A stretch of 64,000 nucleotides of DNA, taken from positions 994,890 through 1,058,889 of the forward strand of contig NZ_LMDS01000005.1 of assembly GCF_001425865.1 (NCBI RefSeq), read 5' to 3'. A model generated the notes under the pieces. That model ran no database searches. It was not told the origin of the DNA and was given only the letters and a program-made list of their open reading frames with translations. Of the stretch, positions 26,458 through 37,348 are shown piece after piece. Position 1 is the stretch's first letter, and each line of letters opens with the position of its first letter. Made by a program: the position numbers and the translations under genes. Source of the stretch: Rhizobacter sp. Root404. Its GTDB lineage: Bacteria > Pseudomonadota > Gammaproteobacteria > Burkholderiales > Burkholderiaceae_C.

Positions 26458-27716
26458 GCAAGGGTGTGATGAGGGGCCGATGGCGCCGGGTCGGTCGGTT
26501 CGCCTTCGTCGTCGGCCGCGTGCGACAGGCGGATGTCACTTGGGGCTGCTTCGCGGCTATTCAAGAAGCCCTCGAGCGTGCCGCCGATGGCTTCGGTCAG
26601 GATCTGGCGCAACAGCGGCAGTCCTTCGCCGGTGCGCGAGCTGACGAACACGCGGGGCACGCGCCGGCCCGCGCCGAGCTCGAGCACGTCGCGCAATTCG
26701 CGCGGGCGCTGGGTGTCCTCGAGGCGGTCGAGCTTGTTGAAGACCAGCACCTGCGGGATGTCGGCGGCGCCGATCTCGGCCAGCACGCGCTCGACCTCGG
26801 CCATCTGCTCGGCGAGCACCGGGCTGGCGCAGTCGACCACGTGCAGCAGCAGGTCGGCATCGTTGGCCTCCTGCAAGGTCGCTTCGAACGCTTCGATCAA
26901 CTTGTGCGGCAGCTCGCGGATGAAGCCGACCGTGTCGCTGAGCGAGATCGATCGCGACACGCCGTCCAGGTGCAGCTGCCGGGTCGTCGTGTCCAGCGTC
27001 GCGAACAACTGGTCGGCGGCATAGGCCTTGGCATTGACGAGCACGTTGAACAAGGTCGACTTGCCGGCATTGGTGTAGCCGACCAGCGAGACGCGGAAGG
27101 TCTGGTTGCGCTCGCGCGAGCGGCGCTGGGTGCTGCGCTGCTTCTTGACGCGCTCCAACTGCTTCTTCACCGCCTTGATGCGCTCGCCAATCATCCGCCG
27201 GTCGAGCTCGATCTGCGCCTCGCCCGGGCCGCCGCGCATGCCGATGCCGCCGCTCTGGCGCTCCAGATGGCTCCAGCGGCGCACCAGGCGCGTCGACAGG
27301 TACTGCAGGCGCGCAAGTTCGACCTGCAACTTGCCCTCGTGGCTCTGCGCGCGCTCGCCGAAGATTTCGAGGATCAGCATCGTGCGGTCGGCCACGGCCA
27401 CACCGAGGTGCTTCTCGAGGTTGCGCTGCTGGGCGGGTGACAAGGCCTGGTCGAACAGCACCGCGTCGGCTTGGTGCGCCTGCACCAGCGCCTTGATCTC
27501 GTCGGCCTTTCCCGAGCCGACGAACAGCGCGGCGTCCGGCGCCTTGCGGCGCGCGATCACGCGCTCCACCGCAATGTCGCCGGCCGATTCGGCCAGCAAC
27601 GCGAGTTCGTCGAGGGTGTCGTCGAACGCCTTGCCGCGACCGAAGTCCACGCCCACCAGGATCGCCCGGGCAGGGTTGTCCAACCCCTTGGGGGCAGTCG
27701 AATCGGTCGAACTCAA
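26454..27716 (-). CDS. hflX: GTPase HflX, ribosome-associated
   Basis: GTPase that binds the 50S subunit and splits stalled or stressed ribosomes. The 420 residues include the HflX N-terminal domain (FVGSGKADEIKALVQ, LFDQALSPAQQRNLE) and the coiled-coil GGIGMRGGPGEAQIE. The G domain has the P-loop GYTNAGKST, DTVGFI and NKLD. No in-frame ATG exists near the start; TTG at 27716 gives the longest product with normal family length, and the ribosome-binding site is poor. A GTG or TTG further in would also keep the HflX core. It lies 28 bases after hfq. Confidence 0.93.
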   Translation of the reverse strand: MSSTDSTAPKGLDNPARAILVGVDFGRGKAFDDTLDELALLAESAGDIAVERVIARRKAPDAALFVGSGKADEIKALVQAHQADAVLFDQALSPAQQRNLEKHLGVAVADRTMLILEIFGERAQSHEGKLQVELARLQYLSTRLVRRWSHLERQSGGIGMRGGPGEAQIELDRRMIGERIKAVKKQLERVKKQRSTQRRSRERNQTFRVSLVGYTNAGKSTLFNVLVNAKAYAADQLFATLDTTTRQLHLDGVSRSISLSDTVGFIRELPHKLIEAFEATLQEANDADLLLHVVDCASPVLAEQMAEVERVLAEIGAADIPQVLVFNKLDRLEDTQRPRELRDVLELGAGRRVPRVFVSSRTGEGLPLLRQILTEAIGGTLEGFLNSREAAPSDIRLSHAADDEGEPTDPAPSAPHHTLA

Positions 27717-27744
27717 GGGGATGCGAGGATGGCGGTTGTCGCGC

Positions 27745-27990
27745 TCAAGCGGCCGGATCCGTCGGCTCGGCGGCGTGGAAGTTCACCGCGCGGCCCGGCA
27801 CGACGGTCGAGATCGCGTGCTTGTAGACCATCTGCGTCACGGTATTGCGCAACAGCACCACGTATTGATCGAACGACTCGATGTGGCCTTGCAATTTGAT
27901 CCCGTTGACGAGGTAGATCGAAACCGGAACGTGCTCCTTGCGCAGCAGGTTCAGGAATGGGTCTTGTAGGAGTTGCCCTTTGTTGCTCAC
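27745..27990 (-). CDS. hfq: RNA chaperone Hfq
   Basis: Hexameric Sm-like protein that pairs small RNAs with mRNAs. The 81 residues show the Sm1 (NGIKLQGHIESFDQYVVLL) and Sm2 (YKHAIS) motifs and only a short C-terminal tail, as in many betaproteobacteria. The start is GTG at 27990 with GGAG six bases upstream. No ATG is available. A divergent-looking -10 (TTAACG) with TTGCTG 18 bases upstream lies in the 94-base spacer after der. Confidence 0.97.
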   Translation of the reverse strand: MSNKGQLLQDPFLNLLRKEHVPVSIYLVNGIKLQGHIESFDQYVVLLRNTVTQMVYKHAISTVVPGRAVNFHAAEPTDPAA

Positions 27991-28084
27991 GATATTCTCC
28001 GTGATGAAGCTTCAGAAGAGGTCACGTTAACACAGCGATGACGCGGCGCAGCAAGTTTGGGGGCTTTGCCCCGGGCCGCCGCGG

Positions 28085-29416
28085 TCAGTCCTTGTCGAAC
28101 GGATTTTTCGACGACCGCAACTCGATGCGCATCGGCGTGCCGGTGAGCTTGAAGTGCTCGCGGAACCGCCCTTCGAGGAAGCGCTTGTAGGTCTCGGTGA
28201 TGTGGTCCAGCGAGTTGCCGTGGATCACGATCAGCGGCGGATTCATGCCGCCCTGGTGCGCGTAGCGCAGCTTCGGGCGGAACGCCCCTGCCCGCTTCGG
28301 CGCCTGATGCTCGACGGCCTCCTGCAGCAGCCGGGTGAGCACCGGCGTGGGCATCTTCTTGATCGCCGACGCGTGCGCATCGGCAATCGCCTTCCAGACC
28401 GGACCGAGGCCTTGCCGCTTGATCGCCGAGATGTGCAGCACCGCGGCGAACTTCAGGAAGGACAGGCGCTGCTCGATCGAGCGCTGGAGCGTCTCCTTCT
28501 GGTATGCGTCGACCGCGTCCCACTTGTTCACGGCCACCACGACCGCGCGTCCGCTCTCGAGGATGTAGCCGGCGATGTGTGCGTCCTGGTCGGTCACGCC
28601 CTGCGTCGCGTCCAGCAGCAGCAGCACGACGTTGGCATCCGCGATCGCCTGCAGCGTCTTGACGACCGAGAACTTCTCGATCGCCTCGAACACCTTGCCG
28701 CGACGGCGCAGGCCCGCGGTGTCGATCAGTTCGAATTTCTGGCCGCCGCGCTCGAACGGCACCGTGATCGCATCGCGCGTGGTGCCGGGCTGGTCGAACG
28801 CGACCAGGCGCTCCTCGCCGAGCCAGGTGTTGATCAGCGTGGACTTGCCGACGTTCGGCCGCCCCGCCACCGCCAGGCGGATCGGCCCGCCGTCCTCCGG
28901 CGTCGCCTCGTCCTCGTCCTCGAACTCGAATTGCGCCAGCGCCGCCTCGGTCAGGCTGCGGATGCCCTGGCCGTGCGCCGCCGAGATCGGGTGCGGCTCG
29001 CCGAGGCCGAGCTCGTAGAACTCGCCGAGCAGCGGCGACTCCTGCATGCCCTCGGCCTTGTTGACCGCGAGGATCACCTTCTTGCCGACCGTGCGCAGGT
29101 AGCGCGCGATGTCGTGATCCTGTCCCGAGACCCCCGAGCGCACGTCGACGACGAAGATCACCGCATCGGCCTCGGCGACGGCCTGGCGCGTCTGCTTGGC
29201 CATCTCCTTGACGATGCCGGTCGTGCTGTCCGGCTCGAAGCCGCCGGTGTCGACGACGATGAACTCGTGTTCGCCACTGCGCCCGTCGCCGTAATGACGA
29301 TCACGGGTCAACCCGGCGAAGTCGGCCACGATCGCATCGCGGCTCTTCGTCATCCGGTTGAACAGGGTGGACTTGCCGACATTGGGCCGGCCCACCAGGG
29401 CGATGACGGGTTTCAT
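28085..29416 (-). CDS. der: Ribosome-assembly GTPase Der (EngA)
   Basis: Essential double-G-domain GTPase for 50S subunit maturation. The 443 residues contain two P-loops (GRPNVGKST, in G domains 1 and 2), switch sequences DTGGF and DTAGLRRRG, two NK(A/W)(E/D) motifs and the C-terminal KH-like domain. The length is typical. It lies between bamB and hfq in the usual order. Confidence 0.97.
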   Translation of the reverse strand: MKPVIALVGRPNVGKSTLFNRMTKSRDAIVADFAGLTRDRHYGDGRSGEHEFIVVDTGGFEPDSTTGIVKEMAKQTRQAVAEADAVIFVVDVRSGVSGQDHDIARYLRTVGKKVILAVNKAEGMQESPLLGEFYELGLGEPHPISAAHGQGIRSLTEAALAQFEFEDEDEATPEDGGPIRLAVAGRPNVGKSTLINTWLGEERLVAFDQPGTTRDAITVPFERGGQKFELIDTAGLRRRGKVFEAIEKFSVVKTLQAIADANVVLLLLDATQGVTDQDAHIAGYILESGRAVVVAVNKWDAVDAYQKETLQRSIEQRLSFLKFAAVLHISAIKRQGLGPVWKAIADAHASAIKKMPTPVLTRLLQEAVEHQAPKRAGAFRPKLRYAHQGGMNPPLIVIHGNSLDHITETYKRFLEGRFREHFKLTGTPMRIELRSSKNPFDKD

Positions 29417-29435
29417 CGGGCGCGGCGTCGTGCGC

Positions 29436-30557
29436 TTACTGGCGGAAGGCGAACAGGCCGCCCTTGCGCGTGACGACCAGCATCGTGGTGCCCGAGACCA
29501 CGGGCTGCACGCTGATCGGGCCCCCGTCGGTCGTCGAGCGCAGCTGCGCCTCGCCGGTCTCGCGGTTCAGCCAATGCAAGGTGCCGTCCTCGTCGCCGAA
29601 CACGACCGACTTGTTGAAGACCGCCGGCGCGCTCAGCGTGCGATACAGCAGCTTGTCGCTGGACCAGGCGGTTTCACCGCTCTCGGCCTTCCACGCGGTC
29701 AGGCGGTCGGAGGCGTCGCCGCCGAACAGGAACTGCGCATCGCCGCCGATCGCATCGGTGCCGCCGCCGTTGCGGCTCCAGCCGAGCAGGCCGCGCTCCG
29801 CGTTCACGCAGCCGACCGCCGCCTGGAACGAGCGCGCACAGACCATGTCGCCGTTGCGCACCGGAGGGCCGACCAGGTCGGCCAGGCGCTCGATCTCGTT
29901 CGCGCCGCGCGGCGAGCCGACCGCCACGTCCCAGCGCACCGTGCCGCGCAGCGGATCGACCCCGGCCATGCGCGGGCCTTGCCCGACGATCAGCGTGTCC
30001 TTGAACGCGGCCAGCACGCCGGACTGCGCCAGCGTCAGCGGGTCGCCGGGGCGTTGCAGCACCCAGAGCTTGCGGCCGTCGAGCACGTCGAAGGCCTGCA
30101 CACCGCGGTCGACACCGAGCACGAAAACGCGCTCGCCAGCCACGAGCGGCGCGGTGGTGACGCGTCCGCCCATCGGCTTGCGCCACTTGACCTGACCCTG
30201 GTCGAAGACGACCAGCTCGCCGTCGCGGGTCACGACGGCGGCGTAGCGCCCATCGCTGCCCACGCCGGCGCTGAGCTTCGCGCCGGCCGTGCCGCGCCAG
30301 ATCTCGCGTCCGCTGTCGGCGTCGAGCGCCATCACCGTGCCGTCGTTGCCGGCGACGGTGAATTGGCCCTTGGTCGCCGCCACGGTCAAGGGGAACTGAA
30401 CGCCATCGACACGCTGCGTCCAGGCGACCGTCGCGGCGATCTTCGGCGTCAACGCTTCCAGGGGCTCCGGCTTGGGCTTGCCGCCGCCGGCGCAAGCCGC
30501 GAGCAAGGTCACCAGCGCGAGCGCTGACGCACGGATCAGCAGGCGGGCGGCGCTCAC
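29436..30557 (-). CDS. bamB: Outer membrane assembly lipoprotein BamB
   Basis: Beta-propeller lipoprotein of the Bam complex that binds the POTRA domains of BamA. The 373 residues begin with a lipoprotein signal ending LLAAC (Cys22 lipidated). Repeated PQQ-like blades follow (for example ALDADSGREIW, AFDVLDGRKLW, LNRETGE). The start is GTG at 30557, overlapping the yfgM stop as GTGA. Open frames extending further upstream splice through yfgM and hisS out of frame and are not real. Confidence 0.94.
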   Translation of the reverse strand: MSAARLLIRASALALVTLLAACAGGGKPKPEPLEALTPKIAATVAWTQRVDGVQFPLTVAATKGQFTVAGNDGTVMALDADSGREIWRGTAGAKLSAGVGSDGRYAAVVTRDGELVVFDQGQVKWRKPMGGRVTTAPLVAGERVFVLGVDRGVQAFDVLDGRKLWVLQRPGDPLTLAQSGVLAAFKDTLIVGQGPRMAGVDPLRGTVRWDVAVGSPRGANEIERLADLVGPPVRNGDMVCARSFQAAVGCVNAERGLLGWSRNGGGTDAIGGDAQFLFGGDASDRLTAWKAESGETAWSSDKLLYRTLSAPAVFNKSVVFGDEDGTLHWLNRETGEAQLRSTTDGGPISVQPVVSGTTMLVVTRKGGLFAFRQ

Positions 30558-31228
30558 TTGACGCTCCCGGCGCTGGCCGCGGTGTCGACTGGCGCCGCCC
30601 CGAGCGCGGTTAGCTTGGCGTCGATCAGGCGGCGGTAGCCCACGGTCGCGTCCATCGCCTGCCAGGCCTTCGCATAGGCCGCCTTGGCCTCCTCGGGTTT
30701 GTTCTGCGCGATCAGGACATCGCCGCGTCGGTCGCTGACCAGCGCCGCGAACTCGGGCGAGGTGGCGCTGTCGAGTTGCTTCAAGGCCTCGTCGTATTTC
30801 TTCTGGTCGAGCAGCACGCCGGCGGCGCGCAGTCTGGCGATCGTCTGGTATTCGACCTCGTTGGCATTGGCGGCGACCCAGGCCAGCGACGCCAGCGCGG
30901 CATCGGGCTTGCCCTTCTCGAGTTGCACCTTGGCCGCCAGCAGCCCGCCCTGCTCGGTGAAGGCCGTGCGCGGGTAGCGCGCCTGCATGTCGGCGAAGAC
31001 GCGCGTCGCCTGGTCGACATCGCCCGCCTGAGCGGCCTTGTCGAGCTGGTCGAACATCGCGCCCGACTTTTCGGCCTGGTCGCGCTGGTAGAGACCCCAG
31101 CCGTTCCACGCCGCATAGGCGCCGAGCACGACGATGAGCACCCAGGTCAGCAAGGTGCCGTAGCGTTTCCAGAAGGCTTTCAGCTGGTCGAGCTGTTCTT
31201 GTTCTTCGAGGTCGAGATGGGTGGCCAT
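30554..31228 (-). CDS. yfgM: YfgM-like TPR ancillary SecYEG protein
   Basis: Inner-membrane protein with periplasmic TPR repeats that works around the SecYEG translocon and periplasmic chaperones. The 224 residues have a cytosolic start (LDLEEQEQLDQLKAFWKRYG), one membrane helix (about 26-44) and a helical TPR region. The hisS-yfgM-bamB-der order supports the name. The PF-type tail is Ala/Ser-rich. Confidence 0.88.
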   Translation of the reverse strand: MATHLDLEEQEQLDQLKAFWKRYGTLLTWVLIVVLGAYAAWNGWGLYQRDQAEKSGAMFDQLDKAAQAGDVDQATRVFADMQARYPRTAFTEQGGLLAAKVQLEKGKPDAALASLAWVAANANEVEYQTIARLRAAGVLLDQKKYDEALKQLDSATSPEFAALVSDRRGDVLIAQNKPEEAKAAYAKAWQAMDATVGYRRLIDAKLTALGAAPVDTAASAGSVK

Positions 31229-31258
31229 TGGACGGGTTGCTTTCCAGTGAAGGCGGGA

Positions 31259-32551
31259 TTATGCGTTGCGCAGGTCGGCGCCCCACGCGGCGACATCGGC
31301 CAGCGCCAGCGTGCGCTGCGGGGCCTGGGCGTCGCGCAGGTTCTTGAGTGCGACCTCGCCGCGGGCGAGCTCGTCTGCACCGAAGATCAATGCATGGCGC
31401 GCGCCGCTTGCGTCGGCGCGCTTGAACTGGCTCTTCATGCTGCCCCACGATTCGGCGCCTGCGGCATGCATCTGCACGCTGACCCCGGCGCTGCGCAGCG
31501 TCTCGCACAGCGCCACCGCGACCGGCATCGCCTCGGCTGCAGGCACCACGGCGAAGACATCGGGCGCGCCGGCCGGCACGGCCACGCCGACCGCCTCGAG
31601 CAGCAGCAGCATGCGCTCGATGCCCATGCCCCAGCCGACCGCCGGCGTCGGCTTGCCGCCGAGCTGCTCGAACAGCCCGTCGTAGCGACCGCCCCCGCAG
31701 ACGGTCCCCTGCGAGCCGAGCAGGTCCGTGACCCACTCGAACACGGTCAGGTTGTAGTAGTCCAGGCCGCGCACCAGGCGCGGGTTGATCCGGTAGGTCA
31801 GTCCGACCGCGTCGAGGATCGCGCGCACCGCGTTCAGGTGCGCGAGCGAGGCCTCGCCGAGGAAGTCCATCAGCTGCGGCGCCGACTCGACCATCGCCTG
31901 CATCGCCGGATTCTTGGTGTCGAGGATGCGCAGCGGGTTGCTGTGCAGGCGGCGCTTCGCGTCCTCGTCGAGGATGTCGGCATGCGCCTCGAAGTGCTTG
32001 ACCAGTGCGGCGCGGTGCGCGAGACGCTCGTCGGCCTGGCCGAGGCTGTTGAGCTGGAGTTCGACGTTCGCCATCGGGATGCCGAGGTCGACCAGCAGCG
32101 CGCGGCACATCAGGATCTGTTCGGCATCGACATCCGGACCCTTGAACCCGAGCGCCTCGACGTCGATCTGGTGGAACTGGCGATAGCGCCCCTTCTGCGG
32201 CCGCTCGTGCCGGAACACCGAGACCTCGGACCAGACCCGCATCGGCCCGTTGTAGAGCGCGTTGTGCTCGACCATCGCGCGCACGATGCCGGCGGTGGCC
32301 TCCGGGCGCAGCGTGAGCTTGTCGCCGTTCATCGCGTCGGTGAACGAGTACATCTCCTTCTCGACGATGTCGGTCACCTCGCCGATGCCGCGCACGAACA
32401 GCGCGGTGGGTTCGACGATCGGCGTGCGCACGTTGGCATAACCGTAGCGCGCCATCAGCGCCCGCACCTTCGATTCGAACCACTCCCAGCGCGCCGACTC
32501 GGGCGGCAGGATGTCGTTCATGCCTTTGACGGCGCGCAATGATTCAGCCAT
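31259..32551 (-). CDS. hisS: Histidyl-tRNA synthetase
   Basis: Charges tRNA-His. The 430-residue class II synthetase shows motif 2 (FRHERPQKGRYRQFHQIDVE), the histidine-binding LVRGLDYYN signature, motif 3 (GWGMGIERMLLLL) and a C-terminal anticodon-binding domain (after about 335). It lies 62 bases after ispG. It is distinguished from HisZ by the complete motifs and anticodon domain. Confidence 0.97.
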   Translation of the reverse strand: MAESLRAVKGMNDILPPESARWEWFESKVRALMARYGYANVRTPIVEPTALFVRGIGEVTDIVEKEMYSFTDAMNGDKLTLRPEATAGIVRAMVEHNALYNGPMRVWSEVSVFRHERPQKGRYRQFHQIDVEALGFKGPDVDAEQILMCRALLVDLGIPMANVELQLNSLGQADERLAHRAALVKHFEAHADILDEDAKRRLHSNPLRILDTKNPAMQAMVESAPQLMDFLGEASLAHLNAVRAILDAVGLTYRINPRLVRGLDYYNLTVFEWVTDLLGSQGTVCGGGRYDGLFEQLGGKPTPAVGWGMGIERMLLLLEAVGVAVPAGAPDVFAVVPAAEAMPVAVALCETLRSAGVSVQMHAAGAESWGSMKSQFKRADASGARHALIFGADELARGEVALKNLRDAQAPQRTLALADVAAWGADLRNA

Positions 32552-32613
32552 GTTCGGAGGTTCGTGAAGAGACAGGCAGATTCACCGCGCCGGCGCGGTG
32601 AATCCCGAGGGCG

Positions 32614-33900
<1,287 letters not shown>

Positions 33901-33910
33901 GGGGTCACGC

Positions 33911-34810
33911 TCACTTGAGTTCGAACCGCGCGACGTTTTCGCGCGTGCTGGCGAGTTCGTAGGGCTGGCCGCGGAACACGACCTGCGTGCCGGCCACGTT
34001 GCCGATCCGCACCTTCATCGGCAACGCGCCGTCGAGCCCGACGTTCTCGCCGGGTTGAAGCGTGCGCGAGATCAGCGACTGACCGCGCGCATCGACGACG
34101 TCGACCCAGGTTTGCGCGGTCGCGCGGAACTGGAGCACGCCGGATGCGGCCGCCACGGCGACGGCGTCCGGCTCGGCCGGCGCCACGGCGGTCGGTTCAG
34201 CCGCCGCGGGCACAGCCACTGCGGCCGATGCCGAAGCGGCCGGTTCCGCCGATAAGGCGGCGCTGGCCGCGGGCGGGGCGACGACCGCGACGGCCGGCGC
34301 TGTGGACACTCCCACCGGTTCGACCTTGCCGATGGGCTGCGGTCGGGTCGCTGCGGTGTTCGAGAAGCTCAGCCAGCTGGCCGGCGCCGCATAGACCGCC
34401 AGCGTCATGGCGACGATCACGCCGAGGATCCAGAGCACCGGGTTGGCCACGTGGGCCCAATCCTTCGGGGCCAGATGGCCGGGCCGGTCGTGGAACGGCG
34501 TGTTCAACCCCGCCGCCACCTGCTCGAGCCGGTGCCCGCGCGGCAGTGGCAGCAGCGCCAGGATCGGCGTCGGGTCGATCTTCAACGTGCGGCAGACCGT
34601 TTGGGCCAGCGCGCGCGTGAAGGTCGCATCCGGAAGCTGGTCGAACTGGTCGGACTCCAGCAGCTCGAGCTTGCGCGGCACGACCTTGATCGCCGCGGCG
34701 AGCGCGGCGATATGCAGGCCCTGCGCCTGGCGCGCCTGGCGAAGCAGGCCGCCGGCGGTGGTCGCGCGAACGGCGTCCGCGCCTCTTGCATCCGCGGTCG
34801 CGTCACTCAT
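33911..34810 (-). CDS. rodZ: RodZ-like HTH and membrane cell-shape protein
   Basis: Links the MreB cytoskeleton to the membrane in rod-shape maintenance. The 299 residues have an N-terminal Cro/C1-type HTH (about 20-90, GLLRQARQAQGLHIAALAAAI), a single membrane helix (about 124-142) and an Ala/Pro-rich linker. The C-terminal beta domain (about 225-299) has WVDVVDARGQ. The start at 34810 overlaps the pilF end by 8 bases. It lies between pilF and ispG, as in many proteobacteria. Confidence 0.9.
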   Translation of the reverse strand: MSDATADARGADAVRATTAGGLLRQARQAQGLHIAALAAAIKVVPRKLELLESDQFDQLPDATFTRALAQTVCRTLKIDPTPILALLPLPRGHRLEQVAAGLNTPFHDRPGHLAPKDWAHVANPVLWILGVIVAMTLAVYAAPASWLSFSNTAATRPQPIGKVEPVGVSTAPAVAVVAPPAASAALSAEPAASASAAVAVPAAAEPTAVAPAEPDAVAVAAASGVLQFRATAQTWVDVVDARGQSLISRTLQPGENVGLDGALPMKVRIGNVAGTQVVFRGQPYELASTRENVARFELK

Positions 34811-35635
34811 CGAACTGGCCTCGCTCGTACGAGCTCGCTTCACGTGAATTGGGGAAACGGCTGCGCAGCTGCTCGCCGTACTCCTGCGCGCCGGCGCGAT
34901 TGCCCAGGCGCTGCTCGATGCGCGCCGCCAGCCACAGCGTCTGCGAACCGGTGAACGCCGGCACCGCGTTGACGCGCCGGATGTAGAAGCGCGCACGCTC
35001 GTAGTCGCCGCGGCGGTACAGCACTTCCGACAGGTTCACCGCAGTCGCCGGGTTCGACGGATCGAGCTGGTATGCCTTGGTCAGCGTGGCCTCCGATTCG
35101 GCCAGTTGCCCTGCGAACGCCTCGCACACGCCCTTGGTCAGCAGCGTGCGCGACTGGTCGCGGTACTGCGGCACGGCCAGCGCGCGGTCGAACATCGCGC
35201 TCGCCTCGGGGTAGCGCTTCTTCTGGCACAGGTAGTAGCCGAAGTTCTGCATCGCGTCGGCGTCGCGCGAGTTCAGCTGCAACGCGCGGCGGAAACTCTC
35301 TTCGGCCAGCTTGTCGTCGCCCAGGTTCGCGTAGATCAAACCGCGCAGGCTGTAGGCCTCGGACAGGTTGGGATCGGCCTGCAGCGCGAGCTTGACCTGA
35401 TCGAGTGCCGTCGTCATCTGACCGCGGCCGAAGTAGCCGGAGGCCAGTTCCATGCGCAGCCTGGCGCGCTTGCTCGCATCGGTCTCGTCGGACGCGGTGA
35501 CCAGGTCCTTGCCGTCGCCGACCGACCCGATCACGGTGGTCTGGGTCGTGCACCCGGCGGCCAGCGCGAGCAACGTCGCCGCCAGCCAGAAGGTGGGCGC
35601 CCGGCGCCGCGAACGGCCCGGGATCGAGTACAGCG

Positions 35636-35639
<4 letters not shown>
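34803..35639 (-). CDS. pilF: Type IV pilus biogenesis/stability TPR lipoprotein PilF (PilW)
   Basis: Outer-membrane lipoprotein pilotin for secretin assembly in type IV pili. The 278 residues have a lipoprotein signal with Cys30 (ALAAGC) and about six TPR units (for example AYSLRGLIYANLGDDKLAEE). The ATG at 35639 overlaps the rlmN stop (ATGA). Whether pili are made cannot be told from this window; the gene is also retained in non-piliated species. Confidence 0.9.
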
Positions 35640-36814
<1,175 letters not shown>

Positions 36815-36844
36815 GCGATGCCTCTCGAACGAGGCCTGCGCTTT

Positions 36845-37270
36845 TCAGCGGCTGTAGACGTTCATGCCCGGGAAGAAGAACCCGATCTCGACCGCAGCCG
36901 TCTCGGCCGCGTCGGAACCGTGCACGGCGTTCGCGTCGATGCTGTCGGCGAAATCGGCGCGGATCGTGCCCTTCTCGGCCTTCTTCGGGTCGGTGGCGCC
37001 CATCAGGTCGCGGTTCTTGAGAATCGCGCCCTCGCCTTCGAGGGCCTGGATCATCACCGGGCCGGAGATCATGAAGTCGACCAGGTCCTTGAAGAACGGG
37101 CGGGCCTTGTGCACCGCATAGAAGGCCTCGGCCTCGCCGCGCGACAGATGCGCCATCTTGGCGGCAACGATCTTCAGACCGGCGCCTTCGAAGCGGGCGT
37201 AGATCTGACCGATCACGTTCTTGGCGACGGCGTCGGGTTTGATGATCGACAGAGTGCGTTCGATGGCCAT
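36845..37270 (-). CDS. ndk: Nucleoside diphosphate kinase
   Basis: Equilibrates NTP and dNTP pools by a phosphohistidine intermediate. The 141 residues have the family length with the active-site NAVHGSD motif (His117). The ATG at 37270 has AGGAGAG six bases upstream, which fixes the start over a longer frame. A promoter-like TACAAT lies 39 bases upstream. Confidence 0.98.
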   Translation of the reverse strand: MAIERTLSIIKPDAVAKNVIGQIYARFEGAGLKIVAAKMAHLSRGEAEAFYAVHKARPFFKDLVDFMISGPVMIQALEGEGAILKNRDLMGATDPKKAEKGTIRADFADSIDANAVHGSDAAETAAVEIGFFFPGMNVYSR

Positions 37271-37308
37271 GTTTTTCTCTCCTGGATTCAAGTCTGGCAA
37301 AGCCTTAG

Positions 37309-37314
37309 ATTGTA
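37309..37314 (-). promoter_or_regulatory. Candidate -10 element for ndk
   Basis: TACAAT on the minus strand matches the sigma-70 -10 at five of six positions and would start the transcript about 30 bases before ndk. The -35 region is poor. Confidence 0.35.
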
Positions 37315-37348
37315 CCGTGCAGCCTTGGCGGGACCGTGACAGCGGTAC

